Source: Cymbidium sinense (taxonomy: Eukaryota > Streptophyta > Magnoliopsida > Asparagales > Orchidaceae). From it: a stretch of 64,000 bases of DNA. The position numbers and the translations under genes are program-made. This document shows, piece by piece, positions 1 through 11,560 of this stretch. Numbering within the stretch: position 1 is the first letter of the stretch; the number at the start of each line of letters is the position of its first letter. The notes below the pieces were generated by a model. That model did no database searches. It worked only from the letters and a program-made list of their open reading frames with translations, and was not told where the DNA came from. The stretch spans positions 1-64,000 of the forward strand of contig JAKCPB010000338.1 in the NCBI GenBank assembly GCA_021442155.1, read 5' to 3'.

Positions 1-479
1 CTTGGTCAGCACAAGTCCGACTACTTCAAAAGAATATGAAGAACAAATGCAAAAGCTCTCAATCAAGACTAGGACTAGGTTTCAGATGTGGTCCAATAAT
101 GATGATGATTACCGCTAGTCATCACCAATCATTTGAATTTGATAGGTTCTTTTCAAATCACATTAACTCATATGAGGAGCTTAGAAAATTTAGATGATCT
201 AGATGATTTTGAAGTCAAAGATGCACCGCCATAATTTGAAGAAGTGATCAAGTCAACCATCAACGAGCTCAAGGAATCAACTTAGAATCAAGAAGATCCA
301 TGATCGATATACAGTTCTTTTGAATGAAATTGAAACCAATGACTTAGTTAGCTATTGACCGAGTTTAAGAGCTACTTTGCATTGAGTTATGAAGAGATGC
401 CAGAATTGGCTCCTGATGTAGTGGTCCATAAACTACCAATAGAGCCTACTGTTAACCCTATCAAGCAAGCTCCTTGACA

Positions 480-1110
480 CATGTGATTAGACATAAAATA
501 ATAGTTCATTTCTAAAGTAAAGAAACTAATCTATGTTTTCATCGGAAGAAAAATACCCGGTTAGCCATCCCAATTAAGAAAAGAATGGCCAAATTCACAT
601 ATGCTTGATTTGAGGAATTTAAATAAGGCATGTCCAAAAGATGAATTTCTACCACCCTGAGGATGATGGTGGACATTGCCTCATCTCATGCGCCTTCTTT
701 TCATGGATGGCTCATCTAGATATAACCAAATAAAGATGGCCCTTGAAGATGAAAGCAACACTACTTTTAGAACCCCGATCAGAATCTTTTGCTATAAGGT
801 CATGCCTTTTAGCCTTAAAATGTCAGTGCTACATACCAATGGGCTATGACTCAATCTTGATGAACTTATTCATCATCAAGTCAAGTGCTATGTCGATGAT
901 CTCATGGTCAAAAGTAGAGAAAAGGAAGACCATCTTTTGACTTGAGAGTTTTTGAATAGTTAAGATAATTTAACCTCAAAATGAACCCCCAAAGTGTGCA
1001 TTCTGAGTGGCTTCGGGAAATTCTTTTTGTTATCGACATTAGGAATTAAAATCATCCGAGAAGATCTATGATATTAAAAATGGCACCCTAAAAGATTAAC
1101 TCAACCCAAA
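480..1110 (+). pseudogene. Gypsy reverse transcriptase, broken (copy 1)
   Basis: Reverse transcriptase domain of copy 1, read in more than one frame. Recognisable blocks are KACPKDEF (about 627-650), FMDGSSRYNQIKMA (about 700-740), a TTFRTPIRIFCYKVMPF block (about 760-812) and the active-site box YVDD, intact at 889-900 and followed by LMVKSREKEDHL. Frameshifts separate the blocks, and stops occur before RT and in the connection region (about 940-1110). The copy keeps the catalytic YVDD whereas copy 2 has YVND. It is a fossil: no frame spans the domain. Confidence 0.85.
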
Positions 1111-1125
1111 TCATTCGAAGGGTGG

Positions 1126-2107
1126 TTGGCATATCTAAGATACTTTATATCATACCTATCAGGAAGATGTCACCATTCTCAAGACTTATCAAAAGGATGC
1201 CAAGTTCAACTGAATGATAAGTGTGAGCATGCCTTCAAAGAAATCAAGCATTACTTGATGACACCGCTAATTCTAAACCCCTATCCCAAGCCGCTCATAC
1301 TTTACACTTGTGTTAGATGACCCTTGGTGCTTTGTTGGCCCAAGTCAATGATGAAGGAAAGGAAAACACACTTTACCCTCATCATCTAATCTCTCAAGCT
1401 AATTATCCACCCATTAAGAAGTATTGCCTAGCTTTAATTTTGCATCCCAAAAGCTACAACACTACATGCTTTCTCATAAAGTGAACTTAATCTAGGATCA
1501 ATCCACTATTATATCTCATGACACGACCGATGCTTTTCAACCATTGCACTACGGTTCATTATCCCTCACCATTTGACACTTTGTACCCCCCCACTCATGA
1601 AAGGATAATTCACTAATGGATTTCTTAACAAAGAAGAACCATAATCTACTATTCTAAGAAAGGCGGGTAGAACAATTCTTAACTCATACCACCGATGTGA
1701 TGAGATTCTCAAATCATCCGTCCAATCCTTGCACCAATAAAAAGCCAAATATGAGGCTCTAATTGCGCCTGAGTTAGTTATGCTAAGCCAATTTCAACAT
1801 CTTCATGGATTCTCACTAGTTATCAACCAAATCATGGGTCCTTAAGGTTATAAAGTCAAAGCTCCATCACTACCATAAGTACGCCATGGAGTTCTTAACC
1901 CAAATCCTAGAGGTTACCATTTATAGGATTCTTCGAGGAGAGAACATCGTAGCATATGCTTTACCCAAGCTTGCCAAGAAGTTGGCATATCTTGAGTATG
2001 AGTCCATATCAATAAAGGTCAAAAATAGACAAGTCTTATCCTTTATTAATATTGAACTCATCAAAATGTACTTGAGGTTGCCATTGCTAAGAAAGTTGAA
2101 AAGTTAG
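1126..2107 (+). pseudogene. Gypsy RNase H region, broken (copy 1)
   Basis: The first piece (1126-1320) reads YLRYFISYLSGRC, then DKCEHAFKEIKHYLMTPLIL, typical of the RT thumb/connection to RNase H in plant gypsy elements. Further pieces follow out of frame: a DEGKEN block near 1350, a PIKKYCLALI-like block near 1410, a KYEALIA block near 1745 and an open piece at 1886-2107 with RILRGENIVAYALPKLAKK, matching the end of the RNase H domain where a conserved ADALA-like motif normally sits. At least four frame changes or stops interrupt it. Copy 2 is deleted beyond the middle of this domain, so this is the only trace of the distal half in the window. Confidence 0.75.
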
Positions 2108-2209
2108 ATTGGAGGAAACCATTCATGGATTACATAAATAAAAGCAAACTACCTCAAGAGAAGTCTCAAGCCAATTAGATGAAGTAGAGAGCACTTTCCT
2201 ACACTCTTA

Positions 2210-2830
2210 TGGATGGTGTCTTGTACCGGGGGTCCTTCGACGATGTGTGGTTACGTTGTTTAGACAAGCACAAAGCTTGCAAGATCATCACCGAGGAACA
2301 CTGTGATTATGGAGATAACCAATCCAACCAGAGAGATGAAAGCCAAGATCGAGATATTAGGATACTACTGGCTGTCGATGATCAAAGATTTCATGGATAT
2401 GACTAGGCAATGCCACCAATGTCAAATACACGATCTAGTCCTACACCAACCACCCAACATTCTACATCTTACATTAGTCTCATGGCCATTCAAGTGTTTG
2501 GGTACCGACATAGTGGGTTTGATAGATCATCCTTCTTCTAAGGGTCATTGGTTCATCTTAGCTACTACTGACTACTTTTCCAAATGGGCGAAGGTGATTT
2601 CACTCAGAAAAGTCATGGCTCAGCATGTAATCCAATTTTTTAGGAACCATATCGTATATATGTTTGAAGTGCCACAACGAATTATATCTAATAATGGGAC
2701 TACATCCAAGAGCACCGAGATCAACAACTTTGCCCAGAGACACACCATAGGTTGGAGATATTCTACCATAAACTACCCAAGAGAAAATAGCTTAGTAGAA
2801 GCCTTCAATAAAACTTCATCTAAATACTAA
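2210..2830 (+). pseudogene. Gypsy integrase core, broken with catalytic D replaced by N
   Basis: The longest open piece (2303-2830, 175 codons) covers most of an integrase. The zinc-binding HHCC module is split: the His half lies in the frame of 2209-2406 and the Cys pair CHQC is at residues 37-40 of the long frame. The core follows, with first acidic residue D69 in LGTDIVG, a DYFSKW block at about 90-95, and IISNNGT where the second aspartate is N130. The third acidic residue is E166 in NSLVEAFNK. A D,D-35-E integrase needs both aspartates, so even an intact frame would be inactive. A short duplicated stretch after the stop (about 2829-2880, the CACTCAATA...ACTTCATCTAAA block twice) marks a small tandem duplication. 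Confidence 0.88.
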
Positions 2831-3079
2831 AGAAGACACTCAATACTAAAGAAGACACTCAATAAAACTTCATCTAAAACTCAATATACTCCTTTCTCCT
2901 TAGTGTATGGGTCCGAAGCCGCTTTACCATTAGAAGTCCAACTCCCATGACTAAGGATAGTTGTGTGTAGCAAGATCATAATAAAGTAGAACACCATGTT
3001 GCGGTTTGAAGAGCTCAAAAGTTTGGAGGAGAGATGCCTACAGGAATGCCAAAACCTCGAGTTGTGCAAAGTTAAAGTG

Positions 3080-3315
3080 ATTCAAACTCACAATAAGTAG
3101 GTACATCTTAGGGCTTTTCAAGTAGGAGAGCTTATATTAGTTCTAAGGAGACTGATTATTTCCCATTGTAAGATGGGAGGTACATTTGAACCCACTTGGG
3201 AAGTTCCTTTTGCCATAGAGAAAGCCTACCAAAGAGGATCTTATCATCTTATTAATCATAAGGGAGAGTGCCCAATTCTTTTAATCAATGGGCTCTACTT
3301 AAATAGATGTTATAA
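3080..3315 (+). pseudogene. Gypsy integrase C-terminal segment
   Basis: In the frame starting at 3173 the sequence reads GTFEPTWEVPFAIEKAYQRG, then SYHLINHKGE and INGLYLNRCY. This is the typical end of plant gypsy integrases, where a PNWEGPY-like block and a closing hydrophobic Tyr-rich motif end the pol ORF. The preceding 2880-3170 holds the linker with several stops. No chromodomain is visible, in keeping with the Tat lineage rather than the chromoviruses. The useful coding homology ends near 3315. Confidence 0.8.
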
Positions 3316-3589
3316 ATCATGTTTCAAAATAATTATCAACAATGAAAATTCCATTTCAAATTTGATCTCTTCCATGTTGAAAGTATTATTATTTGCAAAT
3401 CCACCATGATGTGTTTAGGGTACGTGTAACGAACTTGGGAAGCATCATATCCTTCATCGACACAACAAAAACATAAAATACACACAAACATATAAAATAA
3501 ACACATTTCTTTTATCTTGAGCTACTCTGAGTTGAGATAATGCCCCTAGTGGGACTCACTTAGTGCTTCTAGGGCCCGACATGCTACCC

Positions 3590-5050
3590 TACTAGTGTGT
3601 CACCCCAGTGGTCTTCTTGCTTTGGAGGTTGTAACTCTACTACACTTCTTCTTTACTTGGCCACTGCACACCAACAAGCACCTTGTTAGTTTGGTAGGCC
3701 TTACTGTGTGGCTGGTAAGCTACCTCATGTTGGCTTCGTTTAAGAGGATGTGAGTTTGCTATGCTCTCTTCTTGGATTAGCCTTCATCGACCCGGGTTGA
3801 GTATTTAAGGTTTAGGATAAGTACCCAGTGGCTCTTTCCGATTGCTTTCCAAGTCCTTCCTTCGCCACCTTAGCCTAGTCAGATCCCTCCGACAATAAAC
3901 TATCCGGCGGATGCGGAAAGTTGAAGCTTCCTACATGCTTTATTTCCAAATTGATCATTGCACCCGCACCTTAGGTTGGTTGGTTTTCAATATGGTGATG
4001 GATACACCTTAGGTTGATTGGTTCTCACACCTTAGGATACACCACTAGTGGAAGATGTAAGTTTGCTACGGTTTCTCTTTGAGTTGGCCACCGTACACCT
4101 ATAGGCTTCCTTTTCCGTGGATAACACCCTAGCGACCTCCCCTATGGGCACTATATTTGAATCATGTCCTTTGTGACCCCATTTAGACACTACCCTGGTT
4201 ACTATCAGATTGGACAATTTCCATTTCATAGTGCCCAACCCTATGGTTCAAGAATCTTTCTTATGGACGTACAGATTCTCCCTTGGTCTAGTAAATCTGT
4301 GACAAGTCAAGGCCGACATAGCCCCTTCTCAGAGTGGTCCCTTGCACACCAATAGAGTCCACAAAAAGACATAAATAAAATATACATTCAATTGTGGATT
4401 AGGAGGACAGCCATAGTAGTACCTTTTCCCAAGTAAGTATCCTATCTTTAGGGCAATGTCAGCTAAACTCCTTATAGGAATCATCTAACTACTCTTGAGT
4501 TAATATAAGTCCCCAACAACATCCACTCAATAGTACGCCTTAAAGTTCATTTATTACCAACGTCACCCCATTGTTCCCTACTTTAGAAAATGTAAGTCGC
4601 ACGCTTCTTCTTAGCATGCAATCAAAGGCAACCACTTAGGCTAGCTCGCCGTGAGCGACTATCCTTTTGGATTTGTAAAGCTAAGATAGTACAAGTTCAA
4701 TAAAGTCCCATCTTAATGGGTCCATCGCACATCGACATGGCCAAAAAATTAAATCTATCAAATTTGACCAAGCTCACATCTTCAGCAGATATGCCCTCAA
4801 TTTGAAATCAAACTAAACCAAACAAACCATATCAAATAACATAAAATTAAGTCACCCTAGGTCATGTTCAATATATTGTGCATCCAAGTGTCACCCCAGT
4901 TTGTTCATCACTTTAGAGATGTAAGTCTACTAGCTATTGCACAATGAAAGGCAACCCCTTAGGTTGGCTAACTCCTACAATCGGCTATCCCTTTGATTTG
5001 TAAACTGGTAGGTATATAGCTCCTTCTCTCCATCCATACACCGACACTTG
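3590..5050 (+). repeat. Degenerate subrepeats within the Tat tail
   Basis: A composite motif recurs: CACCCCA, then an ACTTTAGAA-like block with GATGTAAGTC, a low-complexity CTTCTT patch, a GCACACC/AAAGGCAACC block, CCCTTAGGTTGGCTA, and a closing GGTCCATCGCACA. Clear copies begin near 3600, 4562 and 4892, with partial ones near 3960-4110. The 4562 and 4892 copies are about 330 bp apart. The same subrepeat occurs twice in copy 2 (near 35982 and 36404). Confidence 0.6.
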
Positions 5051-6221
5051 GTCTATACAGAACTCAAATGAAATTAAATCGATTTTCTGGAGTTAAATCA
5101 TCCAATTTTTTCCAATGGAGCCCCAAATTATATATAACAAGTTAAGCAAACAAATCAAATCTTACCCAAAAAAGATAGCAAATCCAAATCTAATGGAAAT
5201 CAAATCCCCAAACTCTAATCCCTGGATAGACCAAGGTTCATATACCCATCCCCTGTGAGACTCAAGCCCATATCTCTAGTGATATGCCCACTTCAATTAA
5301 AACAAAAAAATTAAAGTTAACTTGACCTTAATCCTTGGAGGATTATAGATTCTTATCCCCAATGGATCTTCTTTCCATAAATCATATAATTAAATCAAAT
5401 TCAAACCTTATCCCTAGCAGATTTTATTCTTCTATGCCCTCGACATAGACCCCTCACATGTCATGTCCAATGCATGTGAGATCCCCTAGCAGATCTCTAT
5501 TCATGTCCTTAACATGTAATTCTCATCAAATCTTATTTCTTCTCTTATGCACACCTTTAATACTTCAACCAAAAGCCTAATAATGTATTCATTCAAATTA
5601 CATCATCTTAATATTGTAATCAACATTTTATGATTTGTGATGGTGCAAGCTCAAACTAACTATACAATATCATGCTAAACATATCATAGTGTGAATTAAC
5701 ACACTGTATTATATTATAATATATTATGTTATATTATTATTTGCTATAATATAATATATTGTCTAACATTACACCTCATTATAATCACTTAAAAGGAACA
5801 AATAATAAAATTTTCTAAAAATATGAATAATGTTCATTTTGGATGTAAAATTATTATTTTTCTCATAGAAATGGTGCAAAATAGCATAATCTTGGTGTGT
5901 GCCATGTATGCCAATAAATTCTTCCATCTTAACCTTCAAATTAACATTTTTATGAGTTTTGACCCAATATATTATGAAAATGTAAAATATACTAAAATGT
6001 ACAATAACATTTAGTAACATGCCACCACATTCATATATATGTGAAGTTATATTCTTATGTAAATTATAATATAATATGCTTTCATATAATATATTATCTT
6101 ACATTACACCTTAAAATGAATCACTTTTAAGCAAAATTTAATAAAATTTGGTTGAAAATGAACATTTATTTTGGATGCAAAATTCCATTCTTTTGATTAA
6201 ATGACACACCATAGCACAACC

Positions 6222-6560
6222 CTAATGATGTTCCTTAAGTTTGGCCAAACCCATCATCTTAGTGTATAAATCAGATTTTAATGAATTATACAAACTTTAC
6301 TACATCATATTACAATAAACTAAAAATATGCTAAACAATAAGTAGTAATACACAATAGTATGTTATAATGCATGATGCTACACTATCTCTTAATGATGTT
6401 CCTAAGTTTACCTTAAGTAAATCCCATCATCTCAAAGATATAAATCAAGATTTTTATGAATTATACTTGTACAAACTATACTACATCATACTATAATAAA
6501 CTAAAATTTGCTAAACAATAAGTAGTAATACAATAGTATGTTATAATGCATGATGCTACT
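6222..6560 (+). repeat. Two-copy tandem duplication of about 168 bp in the tail
   Basis: The block from AATGATGTTCC to GCATGATGCTAC occurs twice, starting at 6224 and 6392. Shared words include AACAATAAGTAGTAATAC and CATCATA. Copy 2 holds a single version (about 37910-38055), so the duplication happened in copy 1 after the two elements diverged. Confidence 0.75.
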
Positions 6561-8404
6561 TTATGTTATGGCATCCTATATTATAATACAAAATAACATA
6601 TTTTATTATATTATATTGCATATCACATCATAAGGGTTGCTTAAGATAAAAAATTATAAAATTAGTCTAAATAATAAAAAACTATATATTTGAATCGTAT
6701 CACTTACATATTTTAAATTAAAATAATATATTATGATGCCATGCTCTAGCTATTATGAATTTGTCCAAATTCCACCATTTCATTATCTAAATCAACATTT
6801 TATAAATAATGCTAGTAGGATCGATTGGTGATGATATCAAAAAAACTAAAAGAATTTAAAATGTACATAACAATATTATTATTTGTTGTTGCATACGTAG
6901 TTACGACATGAGGAAATGTCCATTCATAACATGCATGCCAAACAATTATGATATACGATGATTCTTTTATTTTAGTTTAATTTATCTATTTGTGCCTTTC
7001 ATCTTTAGCCTAGGCCTTTTATCTTAGTTTCATTCTCAAGTGCATTTTTTTATTTTATTTTATTTGATTAGCTTTAGGTTCATTTTCTTTTATTTTATAG
7101 GCCTAGGTTTTAGGTCTTATTTTAGTTTTATTTTAAGCCTTATATTTAGTTGTTTCAGTTTATTTTTAATTCCATTATTTTATTTAGTTCAGTTTAGGCT
7201 TCAGTTTATTTTGGCTTTAGGCTTCAGGTTTTATTAATTTTATTTAATTATTAGCTTCAGTTTAGTTGATTTTATTTTCCTTTTTATTTTTTTATTTTAG
7301 GGTTTAGGTTTTTAGCTTTTAGTTTGTGCCTAATTTTTTACATTTTAGGTTTTATTTTAGAGTTTTATTTATTTTTGAATTTTGTTTTTATTTTATTATT
7401 TTATTTAGGTTTTTACATTTAATTTTATTTTAGTTTAGATTAGTGTTTTATTTATTATATTTTAGTTTATTTTTATTTTATTTTTGGGTTTAGGCTTTTA
7501 TTTTGTTTTATTTTCTTATTATATTTAGGTTTAGGTATTTTTATTTTTGTAATTATTAGGTTTTATTTAGTTTAGGTTTAGGTGTTTAGATTTTTTGTGT
7601 TTAGGGCTTAGGGTTTACAGCTTAAGGCTTTAGGGTTTTGGGGTTTAGGGTTTAGGGTTAGTGTTTAGGGTTTAGGATTTAGTGTTTAGACTTTAGGGTT
7701 TAGGGTTTTTAGGGATTAGGGTTTAGGGTTTAGGGTTAGTTTTAGGGTTTAGAGTTTAGGTTTTTTATTTTAGGTTTTTATTTTAGGTTTATTTTTAGGT
7801 TTTCTTTTATTAGTTTAGTTTAGTTTTATTTTTAGTTTATTTTATTTTATTTAGGGTTTTGGTTTAAGTTTAGGTTTAGTATATTTTAGGTCTAAGGTTT
7901 AAGTTTTATTTTTTATTTATTTTTAGGTTTAGGTTTTTATTTAATTTTTATTTTGTTTTATTTTTATTTTATTTAATATTTATTCTAAGTTTAGCTTTTA
8001 TTTTATTTAGGTTTTTTATTTTTTACTTTAGTTTAGGTTTGAATTTATTTCTTTTATTATAATTTTTATCTATTTTAGTTTATTTTAGGTTTAGGTTTAT
8101 TTTTATGTTTATTTAGGTTTAGGTTTTAGTTTAGGTTTTTATTTTTTATTGTTTATTTTATTTTTGTTGTTTTTTATTTTTTATTTTGGGTTTATTTTAG
8201 TTTAGGATTAGCTTTTAGCTTTTGTGGTTTAGGGTTTAGGTTTAAGTGGTTTGGGTGGTTTTAGGGTTTATGATTTAGGGTTTAGATTTTGGATTTAGGG
8301 TTTAGGGTTTAGGGTTTTAGGGTTTAGGGTTTAGAATTTAGGGTTTTTAGGGTTTAGGGTTTAAGTTTTAAGTCTAGGGTTCAAGTTTTAGTTTAGGGTT
8401 TAGG

Positions 8405-8880
8405 GATTTTGGTTTTTTTAATAGATAACAAATTCATATTCAACATTTCTTCTTTTCAATTTCATCAACCAAGCAACTCATCAAGTTCTCTAAGACACAT
8501 GACATTGATCAAAATGAACACGATAGAAATCAAAGACCCTAGATAACTAGATTATCTTAATATAAATACATAGTTCCATAAGCAGATCATCGATTCTTCA
8601 TTTTCTCAGCCTCATCCAAACAACCCCGACCTCTCGAGTAGCGGGATCATCATATCCCCGATCTCTCCCTCCGCCACCACCATGGCTATACCCTCCATCG
8701 CTTCTATCACCTCCATAACCAGTTCTGCTTAGAGCACCACCTCCATATCCACTCAAGACCTCCGCTCCCCACCACCATCAGATAATTCACACCTCCACCT
8801 TCACCTCCTCCTTCTCGCTAGATCTAAACTGAGCCAATTTGATTGATGTTCTTGCCATCAAGGTTATGTCTATTGCTTAA
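8405..8880 (-). pseudogene. GRP 3'-exon cassette, copy 1 (most decayed)
   Basis: Reading the - strand, the sequence leaves TTTAGG satellite near 8880 and enters AATAGACATAACCTTGATGG (NRHNLDGKNI), the end of an RRM domain, followed by a glycine-rich stretch with repeated Gly-Gly-Tyr/Ser codons and a 3' UTR-like segment to 8405. It is the homologue of the cassettes at 41115-41610 and 47760-48250, but with several frame changes and an early stop. The RNP2/RNP1-containing first part of the RRM is absent. The family (plant glycine-rich RNA-binding proteins: RRM plus Gly-rich tail) is inferred from the better copy 3. Confidence 0.7.
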
Positions 8881-9699
8881 GGTTTAGGTTTATTTTTTTA
8901 ATTTATTTAGTTACTTTAAGTTTTTAGGGTTTTGTTGGGTAGGGTTTGTGGTTTTGTTAGGTTTAGGGTTTAGGTTTTAGGTGTAAGGTTTATGATTTAG
9001 GTTTAGCATTTTAAGGTTTATGCATTTAGGTTTAGGGTTTAGGATTAGGTTTAGGGTTTAGGTTTAAGTCTTAAGGTTTTAGATATTAAGGTTTAAGGTT
9101 TGGGGTCAGTAGGTTTAGGGTTTAGGTTTTTTAGGTTTAGGTTTTTCTTTTAAAAAAAATTAAGTAAACTGATAGGTTTAGGTTTATTTAGTTTATTTAG
9201 TTTATTTTATTTTTATTTATGTTAATTTTTTATTTTTATTTAGTTTAGTTTATTTTTAGGTTTATTTATTTTAGTTTAGGTTTTTTATTTTAGTTCATTT
9301 TTTTTATTTAGGGTTATTAATTTTGAGTTTTATTCTTATTTTATTTTTTTTTAGGTTTATATTTTATTTTATTTTAGTTTAGGTTTATATTTTTATTTTA
9401 TTTTTTAGGTTTAGGTTGAATTTTATTTTAGGTTTATTTTAAGTTTTATTTTTTAGCTTTATTTTATTTTATTTATTTTATTTTTGGTTTAGGTTTAATT
9501 TATTTTAGTTCTTTATTTTTATTTTTTTTTACTTTAGGTTTAGGTTTATTTTATTTTATTTATTTTATTTAATTTTAGGTTTTAAGTATTTATTATTTAT
9601 TTATTTATTTATTTATTTTATTATTTTTAGGTTTATTTATTTTTAGTAGTTTTTTTTATATTATTATTTTTAGTGAGGCTTAGGTTTTATTTTATCTTT

Positions 9700-10260
9700 A
9701 TTTAATCATCCAGGTAAGCCTTTATATTTAAGTATTTAGCCTAGTCAGGCCTTGGCTTTGTGGCCCAGTCAGTGTGGCCTAGTAGGCCGCAGGCCCAGGA
9801 CCCAGTCCCAGCCTAGGCACAGAGCCTGGGGCCAGATCAGGCCTGTGATCAGGGCCTGGGCTCAGTGCCCAGGCCTAGGGCCTGTGGCCTCAAGCCAGGG
9901 TCCAAGCTCTTTAGGCCGAGGCTCAGGGATTAGGGTTTGTGGCCTGCAGGATTTTAGGGCTCAGGGCCTTTAATTAAGCAAACAATAAGCCTAAGCTCAT
10001 TTATTTAGATCAGTGGCCTGTGGCCAGTGGCCAGTGCCTAGTTTAGCCTCAGGCTCAGGGCCTTTAGGGCCCAGGGCTCAGGGCTAGTTTCCTGGTTTGG
10101 CTGTCAGTCAGTGGCCTAGTTTATTGTGGCCAGGATTTGTGGCCTCTAGTGGCCAGTTCTGGCTCAGGGTTTGGCCTAGGGATCAGGGCTCAGGGTTTAG
10201 GGCCTAGGGTAGGGTTAGGGTAGGGTAGGGCTCATGGCTCAGGGCTTTTGGCTAAGGTTT
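9700..10260 (+). repeat. C-rich island in satellite block A
   Basis: Here the satellite words change to CTCAGGG, CCCAGGG, GTGGCC and GGCCTAGGG in place of TTTAGGG and GTTTAGG. The G and A positions are kept while T is widely replaced by C. Edges are gradual on the left and sharper on the right (return to TTTTTTTAAAAAAAC near 10270). The frame open here (9752-9973) is compositional, not a gene. Confidence 0.75.
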
Positions 10261-10984
10261 AGGTAGGGTTTTTTTAAAAAAACAAAAATTAAGCAAACGC
10301 AGGTTTTATTTTATTTATTTATTTTAGTTTATTTTCATTTTATAGTTTATTTTATTTTTATTTCTATTTTATTTAGTTTATTTATTTTTTAGGTTTATTT
10401 ACATAGGTTAGGGTTTTTTTAGTTTATTTTTAGGTTTAGTTTTATGATTATGTTTATTTTTTAAGTTTTTTTTTTTATTTTATTTTTAGGTTTATGTTTT
10501 ATTTTTTTTTAGATTTATCTTTTTGTTTTATTTTAATTTTTTTAGGTTTTTTAGGTTTATTTTTAGGTTATATTTTTAGTTTAGATTTAGGTTTATTTTA
10601 GTTCATTTTATTATTTTAATTTAGCTTAGTTTAGGTTTAATTTAATTTATTTTAGTTTAGGCTTTATATATTTTAGTTTAGTTTAGGTTTATTTTATTTT
10701 ATTTTAGGTTTATGTTTTTAGTTTAGGGTTTTAGGTTTTAATTTTTTATTTATTTTAGGTTTTTTGTTTACATTTTATTTATTTTTTATTTTATTTTAAC
10801 CAGGTTTAATTTATTTTTATTTTATTTTTTATTTATTGGTTTTTTTTATTATTAGGTTTATTTTATTTTTTATTTATTTAGTTGATCTTTTTTATTTTAA
10901 TTTATTATTTTAAACTTAGATTTTAGGTTTAGTTTTTTATTTTATTTTATTTATTTATAGTTGAGCTTATTTATTTATAAGTTT

Positions 10985-11560
10985 TGGTCAAGAAGTTTAG
11001 GGAAGGCCCAGGGCTGGGGGGGTGGAAGGCCCAGGGTCAGGTTAGTAGGTCAGTGAGCCCAGGTTTGGTGGCTCAGCCTTTGTGGCCCAGTGGCTCAGGG
11101 CCCAGGGTGGCCCAGGCCTGTGGTCCCAGCCTGGGTCTTGTGGTCAGGGCCAGGCCCAGGGCCTGTCATCTGGGTCAGCCCAGGTCAGTGGCCTTGATAG
11201 GGCCCAGTTTAGGCCTGTCCGTGCCTTAGCTCATTATTTAAACCAACCAAACAGGCAGCCTTTTTTTATCTTATTTAGTGGCCTAGGGCCCAGGGTTTAT
11301 CAGCCCAGGCAGATCAGGTTAGGCCTGGGCCTAGATTTGGGTTAGCCCTGGTAGGTCAGTGCTTATTAACAGGCTCAGTGGCCCAGGGCCCAGGGTTAAG
11401 GCTCAGTAGGGCTCAGGTCAGGGTTTTAGCCTAGGCCTAGGGCTGTGGCCCAGGGCCTGTGGCTCAGCTCAGTTTCCTTGGGCCCATGGCCTGAGGTAGC
11501 CTGTAGGTCAAGTGGCTAGGTAGGGCCTAGGGCTCATGGCCTAGGGTATGATCTCTTAGG
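10985..11560 (+). repeat. C-rich island in satellite block A
   Basis: The strongest such island: GGCCCAGGG, GTGGCCCAG, GGCTCAGGGCCCAGGG and similar words. It again ends in a TTTTTTAATCAAGCAAACC box near 11560-11585, so the island sits at the same relative place in the higher-order unit as the TTTAGGG runs do in other units. Confidence 0.75.

Larger units (their letters stand above)
1..6960 (+). mobile_element. Tat-like Ty3/gypsy retrotransposon, decayed 3' part (copy 1)
   Basis: A broken gypsy polyprotein followed by a long AT-rich tail. In order I can read the region upstream of RT, RT, RNase H, integrase and the integrase C-terminus, in changing frames with many stops. The order RT-RNase H-integrase is that of Ty3/gypsy elements. 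The wording of the RT (FMDGSSRYNQIK, KACPKDEF, CYVDDLMVKS) and of the RNase H linker resembles the plant Tat lineage. The 5' part lies beyond the window edge. Base 1 aligns with about 34198 in copy 2, so gag and protease would lie further left. The tail passes into telomere-like satellite near 6960. Family assignment to Tat is from motif memory, not a search. The element cannot be autonomous. Confidence 0.85.
3330..6960 (+). mobile_element. AT-rich 3' non-coding/LTR-like tail of Tat copy 1
   Basis: No coding potential. From about 4440 to 6732 it aligns by eye with 35850-38226 downstream of copy 2: shared landmarks include CCTATCTTTAGGG, TAAGTCCCCAACA, the ATCATGCTAAACAT block and CTAACATTACACCTCATTA. 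Copy 2 lacks the 3330-4440 part. I could not fix clear TG...CA LTR ends because no second copy in the right position is available. It is probably LTR plus 3' untranslated region. 5690-5765 is nearly pure A/T. Confidence 0.65.

Noticed and set aside
5769..6020. 83-codon - strand frame and matching + frame in the AT-rich tail
   Set aside because: AT-rich chance frames; the homologous position in copy 2 is occupied by the scrambled patch and there is no domain.
7040..7237. Open frame of 65 codons rich in Phe/Leu/Ile in satellite (also 12028-12225, 43245-43436 and 45486-45713)
   Set aside because: Low-complexity TTTATTTTAGG sequence gives hydrophobic open frames by composition alone; no start context, domain or conservation between units.
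9752..11345. Open frames in the C-rich islands (9752-9973, 10984-11229, 11082-11345)
   Set aside because: Pro/Gly/Gln-rich translations of CCCAGGG-type repeats; open in overlapping frames at once, as expected for a repeat lacking stop words.
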